From Vulcanimicrobiota bacterium (GTDB lineage: Bacteria > Vulcanimicrobiota > Vulcanimicrobiia > Vulcanimicrobiales > Vulcanimicrobiaceae): a stretch of 36,621 nt of DNA. Positions 31,315 to 36,621 of the stretch are shown here, piece after piece (position 1 is the stretch's first letter; every line of letters starts with the position of its first letter). Under the pieces are notes generated by a model. It did not search any database and was not told the DNA's origin. It saw only the letters and a list, made by a program, of their open reading frames with translations. The position numbers and the translations under genes are program-made. The DNA is taken from NCBI GenBank assembly GCA_003164495.1, contig PLTN01000058.1, positions 6,946 to 43,566 on the forward strand, given 5' to 3'.

Positions 31315-34146
31315 ATGCCCGAGCCCAGCCTTCTTCCCGAGCGGATCTTCGGACTCTCCGCCGTGGATGGACGGCGCGCGGTCCGTCCGGGTGAGGTCAT
31401 CAACTTCCACTTCCGGGCGAAAAACGGGAACCAAGTTGCGACGCCGCCGGCACTGCTGGTCCTGGTGCTGCCGCCGGGCTGGTCGCCGCTCGACAAGCTC
31501 GAAGCCGAGATCCCGTCCGTGGCGCCGGGCGCCGAGCACAGCGTCGGCTTCCGCGCCCGTCCCGACGTGGCCGACGCGACGACCGCGCACTCGCCGGTCC
31601 AGGCCGCGCTGCATCTCGACACGCTGGTCCTCGGCTCCAACGTCGTCCACATGCGCGTCTTCGGGCATCCGCGCCTCAATGGCCCGGCCAGCAGCGTGCG
31701 GATCGAGCCCGCCGAGGGCGACGCGCTGCGCGTCTCCGTGACCGTCGTCAACGAGGGCGATTCCGCCGCCCGCGGCGTGCGCGCGGTCGTGCCGCCGCCG
31801 CCGGGCTTCGGCGCTGAAGAATCGGCGATCGTCGCGAACGTAGCCGAACTCCCCCTCGGGGGCACGTTGTCGTTCTCGTACACCATGGTGCCCCTGGGGC
31901 CCGCCGCCACCACCGTGTGCATCGACGACGCGTACGTGGTCTACGACGGCGGCCGCGTCGCGCTGACGACCGGCGCCTCGGCGCTGCTGGCTCCACACAT
32001 CGCGTTGCCGGTCATCGAGGCGGAACGCCGGGCCAGCCGCCTCGACTTGAAGATCCGTATCGCGAACGACGGCTGGGTGGCCGCGCGCGACGTGCGCTGT
32101 GCTCTCGATTTGCCGGCCGGCTGGCGCGTGCTGCGCGGCACGATGCGGGCCGACGGCGCGCCGCCCGCGATCCGCCGCGACAACGAATCGGAGAACGGCG
32201 TCGCGATGGCGCTGCCGCTCGTGCCGCCGCGCGGCTTCGTCGATCTGACCGTCGTGGCCAGCGCCTCACGGCCGCGGGTCGAAGGCGATCTGACCGTGCG
32301 TTGCGGGAGCAATACGGTGACCTTCACGATCCCGGAAGTCGCCGAACGTGCCCTGCGCATCGACGCGCGACCCGAATCGGCGTTCGCCGAACCGGGCTCG
32401 GTCATGCCGATCGCGATCGACGTGCACAACACGGGCGAGACGGCCGAACGCGTCATCGTGACGCTCGACGAGCAGCCGTGCTGGAACGGCGAACTGCGCG
32501 CCGGCGCCGCCGCGGCCTTCATCGCACGCCTCACGTTGCCCAGTCATCTGAGCGACGGCGACGTGCTGCCGGTGTCCGTTAGCGCCGGCGGCGACGACGG
32601 GGTGCAGCTCGCGACCGCAACCTTCGATCTGCGCACGGTCGACCGGCCGTGGATCGCGATCGACGACGTGGTTTGGGAACGCGGCCAAGCGCGCGTCACC
32701 ATCCGCAACGTCGGTGCAACGGCCGCGCGCGACGTGCGGCTCGACGGCGAGAGCGAGATCCTCATCGCGTCGCTCGCACCGGGCGAAATCCATTCGATCG
32801 TCGTCGCCCCGCCGGTCGCGCGCGCCGGTTCGCTGGTCGGACACGATGGCCGCACCGTACCGATCGGCTGGGACGATCAAGCCGCGCCGGTCGACGTCAC
32901 GGCCCAACTCGTCGCCGCAGCGACGGCCCGCACCGGCGAACGCCTCGACGTGCGTTTGCGCATCACCGGGGCCGGTGCCGTGCAAACGTTGCGCGTCCGT
33001 CCGCGGGCGCATCCTGCAGCGGTCTATGTCGGCGGATCCACCACCGTCAACGGACACTCCGTCGTCGACGGCGTCGAAGGGCCGCCGCTGTTCACGCGCG
33101 ACGGTCTCGCGCTGCACGAAATTCCGGCCGGCACGTTCGTGGAGATTGCGTGGTCGCTCTTGCCGCGTACGCCGGGCGAACTGATCGTCGCTACCGACGT
33201 CGAGGCCAACGGCGTTGCGGTTGGCGTCGAAGCCCTCAACGTGGCGATTGCCGATGCCCCGCCGTTCGGCGCGCGTCCGAATGCGCTTCCGTTCCACATC
33301 GACGCCCCGACCGTCGGCGATTTCAGCATCGTCGCGCCGTTCACGGGCGAGCCGGCCGCGCTGCCCGCCGCGGCGGCGCCGACCGGCATCGATGCTATGC
33401 CGGCCGCTCCGGATCCCTCCAATCCGGGCGCCTGGACGCTCGCGCCGCCCGACGCGCCCTCCGAGGACACGAGCGCCTTTCCGGCGACCGGCGGTGCGGT
33501 GGTCGCGTGGTTGACGCTCGATTCAGTGCGCTCCGCCGCGATCGTGCGCGTGCTGCGCGGCGCACGCGGTGCCGGCATGATCAGCCACGTGCCCTCGCTC
33601 GCCGTGCTCTTTCCCAACGCGCTCGCTTCGGGCGACGCGTCGCTCGACGCAGCGTTCGCGGGCGCATCGGAAGCGATCCGCGGAATGTACGAACGTCTCT
33701 TCGTGAAACTGCGCATCCCCGGTTACGGCGTGACGCCCGCCGATCTGGAAGATGCGGCAACGCGCACCGAATTGCTGGCGCTGCTCGAACGCATCGGCAC
33801 GGCCGGCGATCCCTCGGCTCCGCTCGACACGCAAGCCGACGTGTACGTGCGCGTCGACCGCAACCGCCTGCGCGCGGCGCGTGCGGCGCTCGCGCAAGCC
33901 CCGCTCGGCGGACCGTATACGCTGGCCGCAATCGCGGCGCTGCTACCGCGCCTCGGAACCGGCGATGCGGCCGTTGCCGTCGGCGCGTACGCGAGCGAAC
34001 TCGCGACGACGTTCGATGCGGCCTGCGCGTTCTCACGCGAAGAGTTCGCCGCGTACCTCACCTCGCAAAGTTCGCCCGACCTCGATCATGCGCGCGCCGT
34101 TGCCGTCGCCGTGCTCGACGCGCACAACGAATTGGCATCGCCGTGA
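31315..34146 (+). CDS. Large Ig-like/CARDB-like repeat protein without signal peptide, unknown function
   Basis: 943 residues from ATG 31315, with AGGAGG five bases upstream. There is no signal peptide or membrane helix. Residues ~1-680 contain about six beta-sandwich repeats with a common pattern such as VSVTVVNEGDSAARGVRAVV, LKIRIANDGWVAARDVRCAL, AIDVHNTGETAERVIVTL and ARVTIRNVGATAARDVRLDG; these resemble CARDB/DUF11 domains, which are usually outside the cell. A proline/alanine-rich linker (~690-755) is followed by a helical C-terminal domain (~760-943: VAWLTLDSVRSAAIVRVLRG, AACAFSREEFAAYLTSQ). I do not recognise the whole architecture. Its stop overlaps the next gene by GTGA; the upstream divergent gene encodes a Crp/Fnr regulator. 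Confidence 0.75.
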   Translation: MPEPSLLPERIFGLSAVDGRRAVRPGEVINFHFRAKNGNQVATPPALLVLVLPPGWSPLDKLEAEIPSVAPGAEHSVGFRARPDVADATTAHSPVQAALHLDTLVLGSNVVHMRVFGHPRLNGPASSVRIEPAEGDALRVSVTVVNEGDSAARGVRAVVPPPPGFGAEESAIVANVAELPLGGTLSFSYTMVPLGPAATTVCIDDAYVVYDGGRVALTTGASALLAPHIALPVIEAERRASRLDLKIRIANDGWVAARDVRCALDLPAGWRVLRGTMRADGAPPAIRRDNESENGVAMALPLVPPRGFVDLTVVASASRPRVEGDLTVRCGSNTVTFTIPEVAERALRIDARPESAFAEPGSVMPIAIDVHNTGETAERVIVTLDEQPCWNGELRAGAAAAFIARLTLPSHLSDGDVLPVSVSAGGDDGVQLATATFDLRTVDRPWIAIDDVVWERGQARVTIRNVGATAARDVRLDGESEILIASLAPGEIHSIVVAPPVARAGSLVGHDGRTVPIGWDDQAAPVDVTAQLVAAATARTGERLDVRLRITGAGAVQTLRVRPRAHPAAVYVGGSTTVNGHSVVDGVEGPPLFTRDGLALHEIPAGTFVEIAWSLLPRTPGELIVATDVEANGVAVGVEALNVAIADAPPFGARPNALPFHIDAPTVGDFSIVAPFTGEPAALPAAAAPTGIDAMPAAPDPSNPGAWTLAPPDAPSEDTSAFPATGGAVVAWLTLDSVRSAAIVRVLRGARGAGMISHVPSLAVLFPNALASGDASLDAAFAGASEAIRGMYERLFVKLRIPGYGVTPADLEDAATRTELLALLERIGTAGDPSAPLDTQADVYVRVDRNRLRAARAALAQAPLGGPYTLAAIAALLPRLGTGDAAVAVGAYASELATTFDAACAFSREEFAAYLTSQSSPDLDHARAVAVAVLDAHNELASP

Positions 34147-34508
34147 ACGAAGCCGTTCCCGCAGCGCTCGCGGTCGCCGGCACCGCGCTGATGGCGGTCG
34201 CGTTCTTCGGACCGTTCCGCCGTCACGCGATCGCCGCCGAGGGCGAGGCCGAAGCCGCAAACGGCGCAGCCCGCAACGGTACGGTTGCGTGGCCGGCGCT
34301 CGTTGAAGCATCGGCGTCGGCGATCGACGCGCCGGCGCGTATCGATCTCGCCGACGCGCTCGGCGCGCTGCAGTCGGCGTGGTCCGAATCGATCTTGCGG
34401 AAAGCCTACGAAACCGAATCCGATCCCGGCGTGCGCTCGGCGATCGAGGCCGCCCTTCGACAAGCTCAGGACAGGCCGTTGTCGTCGAGCCAATCACTCG
34501 TCACGTAA
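34143..34508 (+). CDS. Small single-helix membrane protein coupled to the Ig-like-repeat gene
   Basis: 121 residues from GTG 34143, overlapping the previous stop by GTGA. One hydrophobic helix near the N-terminus (VPAALAVAGTALMAVAFFGPF) is followed by a cytoplasmic-looking, alanine-rich helical region (PARIDLADALGALQSAWSES, then KAYETESDPGVRSAIEAAL). The last ~16 residues (LRQAQDRPLSSSQSLVT) come largely from the dispersed repeat at 34453, so the original C-terminus was probably different. I do not recognise it. Translational coupling suggests it anchors or partners the 943-residue protein. The end overlaps the convergent glycosylase gene by 43 bases. Confidence 0.65.
   Translation: MNEAVPAALAVAGTALMAVAFFGPFRRHAIAAEGEAEAANGAARNGTVAWPALVEASASAIDAPARIDLADALGALQSAWSESILRKAYETESDPGVRSAIEAALRQAQDRPLSSSQSLVT
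34453..34476. repeat. Dispersed 24-base repeat, copy 1
   Basis: Starts CCCTTCGACAAGCTCAGGAC and ends AGGC. It matches copy 2 at 36001 with one mismatch (A versus G at position 11). The opposite strand starts GCCTGTCCTGAG. Elements of this kind, whose coding frames give peptides such as LRQAQDRP and FDKLRTG, are known to be scattered in many high-GC genomes. This copy encodes the end of the membrane protein on the plus strand and supplies the stop codon of the glycosylase on the minus strand. Confidence 0.8.
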
Positions 34509-35386
34509 CACCAGAATGCGAGCCCCGCGAAGCGGCCGTACGGCTTGAAGCGCCGCACGATTGCCGCATCGGAACGCGGTTTGCGCCCGCTGAGCCGTGC
34601 ATACCGCGGCCGCGTCGACGAATCGAGAACGGGACGCGAATAGCGGCCCATCAACATCATGATGTGGGCGGCGGCGTACGGGCCGACGCCGGGGAGTTCC
34701 AGCAAACGTTTTTCGAGCGCTTCGTCCGGGAGTTGCTCGGGCGGCGTGTCCTCGAGGGCATCGAGGTCGATCTCGCCGCGCGCCACCGACGTTGCGATGG
34801 CGCGCAGATACGCGCCGCGATAGCCGGTGCGCGCAACGTCGCGATACCACGCCTCCCCGGCCTTCACCATCGCTTGCGGCGTCGGAAAGAGCCGCGCTCC
34901 GCGCACGCCGCGCACCGGTTCGCCGAGGCCGGCAACCAGCGCATCCGTCATGCGAATCGTGGCTGACCACGTGCAGTTCGTCGTGCAGATCGTCTTCACG
35001 ACGTCCTCGAAGAGCGTCGCGCTGTGCACGAAACGCCCCGCGCCGCGGGTCACCCAGCGCAGCTCCGGATCGCCGGCGGCGACGCGATAGAATTCCGAGT
35101 AATCCCCATCGAGGTGCATGATGCGCCGCACCCGCGCGGTGAGTTCGGCCTGCACGGCCGCGCCGCGGAGCGCGCCGGACGCGGTCACCCGTGCGAAGCC
35201 CGGTGCGCCGGGGCGAATCTCGATCACGGTCGAGCGGCCGCCGGAGAGCCGCAGCGGCATGCGCAGCGAGTCGCCCTCGTCGGGAACGTCGTTGGGCGAC
35301 AAGGCGATCAGCCCGTGCGAGTGGATGGTCCGGTGAAAGTCGACTGGCTCGCCGCCGGCGCCGCGTAAGGGAAGGTCGAAGGTCAC
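34466..35386 (-). CDS. HhH-GPD DNA glycosylase (AlkA/OGG-like)
   Basis: 306 residues from GTG 35384-35386. The C-terminal half carries the helix-hairpin-helix (LLELPGVGPYAAAHIMML) and the catalytic Asp255 in PVLDSSTRPRY. FEDVVKTICTTNCTW at ~126-140 is the conserved helix at the start of the glycosylase fold. The N-terminal ~100 residues form the TBP-like domain of AlkA/OGG proteins. It removes damaged bases, probably alkylated or oxidised purines, in base excision repair; the exact lesion is not clear. No Fe-S cysteines of the MutY/Nth type are seen. The TGA lies inside the dispersed repeat at 34453. Confidence 0.85.
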   Translation of the reverse strand: MTFDLPLRGAGGEPVDFHRTIHSHGLIALSPNDVPDEGDSLRMPLRLSGGRSTVIEIRPGAPGFARVTASGALRGAAVQAELTARVRRIMHLDGDYSEFYRVAAGDPELRWVTRGAGRFVHSATLFEDVVKTICTTNCTWSATIRMTDALVAGLGEPVRGVRGARLFPTPQAMVKAGEAWYRDVARTGYRGAYLRAIATSVARGEIDLDALEDTPPEQLPDEALEKRLLELPGVGPYAAAHIMMLMGRYSRPVLDSSTRPRYARLSGRKPRSDAAIVRRFKPYGRFAGLAFWCYVTSDWLDDNGLS

Positions 35387-35472
35387 TCGGAAAACTGTCC
35401 GACTGTTTCGACCGTTCTCCTGGTGTAAGCAAGACCACGCCGCACCCAGTCGCCGAAGGCTACACTCACGAC

Positions 35473-35943
35473 ATGATCGATCGCCGCACTGTCCTCACCG
35501 CCATTGGAGCCCTGACGCTCTTCCCGGCCGTCGCCCGCGCCGCAGCCGACACCGACCGGCTCGTTCTCACCGACGCCCAGTGGAAGGCGCGCCTGACGCC
35601 CGAACAGTTCGACATCCTGCGCCGGCAAGGCACCGAGGAGCCGTTCTCGAGTCCGCTCGACCACGAGAAGCGCGCCGGCACGTACTATTGCGCCGGCTGC
35701 GGCCTCGCGCTGTACTCCTCGAAGACGAAGTACGATAGCGGCACCGGCTGGCCCAGCTTTTGGAAGCCGCTGCCGAACGCGGTCTCAACGCAGAAAGACG
35801 ACTCGCTGCCGGGCGAGGAGCGCAACGAAGTACACTGCCGCCGCTGCTCCGGTCACCTCGGTCACGTCTTCGACGACGGCCCGCCGCCGACCGGACTGCG
35901 CTATTGCATGGACGGCGTCGCGCTGAAATTCAAACCCAGCTAA
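35473..35943 (+). CDS. msrB: Peptide-methionine (R)-S-oxide reductase, exported
   Basis: 156 residues. It reduces methionine-R-sulfoxide in proteins. Zinc ligands Cys73/Cys76 (YYCAGCG) and Cys122/Cys125 (HCRRCSGHLGHVF) and catalytic Cys145 (RYCMDG) are present, and TGWPSFW confirms the family. An N-terminal leader (IDRRTVLTAIGALTLFPAVA) has a twin-arginine followed by a hydrophobic stretch, suggesting Tat or Sec export, so it probably protects envelope proteins. Many MsrB enzymes are cytoplasmic, so the leader is notable. ATG 35473 is chosen because the leader starts there; the ribosome-binding site is weak. A hairpin follows its stop. Confidence 0.93.
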   Translation: MIDRRTVLTAIGALTLFPAVARAAADTDRLVLTDAQWKARLTPEQFDILRRQGTEEPFSSPLDHEKRAGTYYCAGCGLALYSSKTKYDSGTGWPSFWKPLPNAVSTQKDDSLPGEERNEVHCRRCSGHLGHVFDDGPPPTGLRYCMDGVALKFKPS

Positions 35944-35948
35944 TATAA

Positions 35949-35977
35949 AAAGGTCTCGGCTACAAACCGGGACCTTT
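35949..35977 (-). terminator. Terminator between msrB and clpX (T-run on the minus strand)
   Basis: An 11-base stem, AAAGGTCTCGG and CCGGGACCTTT, with one G-T pair and a seven-base loop. On the minus strand it is followed by TTTTTATATT, a good intrinsic terminator for transcripts coming from clpX. On the plus strand it lies six bases after the msrB stop, and the U-run there is poor (CCTTTCAACATTT), so termination of msrB may be weaker. Confidence 0.82.
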
Positions 35978-36000
35978 CAACATTTCCTCTGATCGGAGCG

Positions 36001-36024
36001 CCCTTCGACGAGCTCAGGACAGGC
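36001..36024. repeat. Dispersed 24-base repeat, copy 2
   Basis: Starts CCCTTCGACGAGCTCAGGAC and ends AGGC, one base different from copy 1 at 34453. It is intergenic, 37 bases before the clpX stop on the minus strand, next to a long hairpin at 36042. Confidence 0.8.
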
Positions 36025-36041
36025 TCCGCGAGCACCGCTAC

Positions 36042-36070
36042 GAGTGCTTAGCGCTTCGCGCTACGCACTC
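36042..36070. other. Long inverted repeat at the 3' end of clpX
   Basis: Arms GAGTGC/GCACTC, a T-C mismatch, then TAGCGC/GCGCTA around a TTC loop. It covers the last three codons of clpX and the bases beyond. There is no T-run, so it may be an mRNA-end-stabilising hairpin or a repeat-associated palindrome rather than a terminator. Confidence 0.6.
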
Positions 36071-36621
36071 TGGTCTTTCGGGCGGTCGGCGTAGATGAGC
36101 GTCGGCTGCTCCTTCTTGTCGACGACTTCTTTGTTGACGACGCACTTCTTCACGCCTTGCAATGAGGGCAAGTCGTACATCACGTCGAGCATGATCTCTT
36201 CGAGGATCGAGCGCAGGCCGCGCGCGCCGGTCTTCCGCGATTGCGCGCGGATGGCGATCGCGATCAACGCTTCTTTGGTGAACGTCAGCTCGACGCCGTC
36301 CATGCCCATGATCTTCTGGAACTGACGCACGAGCGCGTTACGCGGTTCGACGAGAATGCGGCGCAGCGCCAGCTCGTCGAGCGCTTCGAGCGTCACGACG
36401 ATCGGCAGACGGCCGATGAATTCGGGGATGAGCCCGAACTTCAGCAGATCTTCCGGCATCAGTTGCTGGAGCATCTTACTGGACTTCTGCTCTTTTTTCG
36501 ACTCCGGATTGGCGCGGAAGCCGAGCGAGTTCGAGGCGACGCGGCTCTCGATGATCCGTTCCAGACCATCGAATGCGCCGCCGCAGATGAACAGCACGTT
36601 GGTGGTGTCGATCTGGATGAA
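36061..36621 (-). CDS. clpX: ATP-dependent Clp protease ATP-binding subunit ClpX (C-terminal part)
   Basis: 186 residues are visible; the 5' part lies outside the window to the right. FIQIDTTNVLFICGGAFDGLE is the Walker B/sensor region of ClpX (split here by the window start); LMPEDLLKFGLIPEFIGRLP and the sensor 2 motif RKTGARGLRSILEEIMLD are typical. ClpX unfolds substrates and feeds ClpP, a step in protein quality control. The stop is TAG 36061-36063 inside a long inverted repeat. A minus-strand terminator lies at 35949-35977, and a dispersed repeat (36001) lies between them. Confidence 0.95.
   Translation of the reverse strand, partial: FIQIDTTNVLFICGGAFDGLERIIESRVASNSLGFRANPESKKEQKSSKMLQQLMPEDLLKFGLIPEFIGRLPIVVTLEALDELALRRILVEPRNALVRQFQKIMGMDGVELTFTKEALIAIAIRAQSRKTGARGLRSILEEIMLDVMYDLPSLQGVKKCVVNKEVVDKKEQPTLIYADRPKDQSA

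Noticed and set aside
32649-34142. Arg-rich plus-strand frame preceding the 121-residue membrane protein
   Set aside because: It is an alternative frame of the 943-residue gene; only the part from GTG 34143 looks like protein.

Overview
This is a gene-dense, high-GC bacterial window (roughly two thirds G+C by eye) with no phage, insertion sequence or CRISPR array. GTG and TTG starts are frequent, and many neighbouring genes overlap by exactly four bases (ATGA or GTGA). The c-di-AMP synthase operon, a ydaO/yuaA-type riboswitch, a proline-rich DUF6600-like secreted protein and the gene mix would fit a Terrabacteria-related, uncultured soil lineage such as Candidatus Eremiobacterota (WPS-2). That placement is inference from general impression, not from any search.

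Layout. At 1-6.7 kb lie a truncated Rieske oxygenase and an orphan NMT1/THI5-like substrate-binding protein (SBP), then a dienelactone hydrolase, then a tightly coupled minus-strand operon of LysR regulator, prolyl-oligopeptidase-family peptidase and a second orphan SBP. A 12-codon mini-ORF bridges the first two of these by two ATGA overlaps. Two adjacent inverted repeats upstream of lysR look like its operator. At 6.8-13.2 kb are a small secreted protein, a fosmidomycin-resistance-like MFS transporter, ketopantoate reductase, a FecR/DUF6600-like envelope protein with proline-rich repeats, and three unrecognised small proteins. At 13.2-17.0 kb is the amino-acid operon ilvD-thrC-thrB-(hypothetical), joined by GTGA overlaps, with a glcF-like gene divergent from it.

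At 18.4-23.9 kb everything is on the minus strand: a small protein coupled to cdaA (diadenylate cyclase), cdaR (YbbR), glmM, then a c-di-AMP riboswitch in the leader of an NlpC/P60 cell-wall hydrolase, a small membrane protein, tRNA-Gln, a STAS protein and a SnoaL-like protein. The enzyme that makes the second messenger therefore sits directly upstream, on the same strand, of a gene whose leader RNA should sense it, and GlmM ties the module to peptidoglycan precursor supply. This is the most coherent regulatory system in the window.

At 23.9-31.3 kb are rsgA, rpsT (TTG start, promoter and terminator visible), a subtilase, priA, a GGDEF protein that lacks the usual inhibitory-site arginine, and a Crp/Fnr regulator. 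Divergent from the regulator is a two-gene unit: a 943-residue Ig-like-repeat protein with no signal peptide, coupled by GTGA to a 121-residue membrane protein. I do not recognise this pair. The window ends with a DNA glycosylase, a secreted MsrB and the C-terminal part of ClpX. A 24-base dispersed repeat occurs twice (34453 and 36001); one copy supplies the 3' coding ends of two convergent genes.
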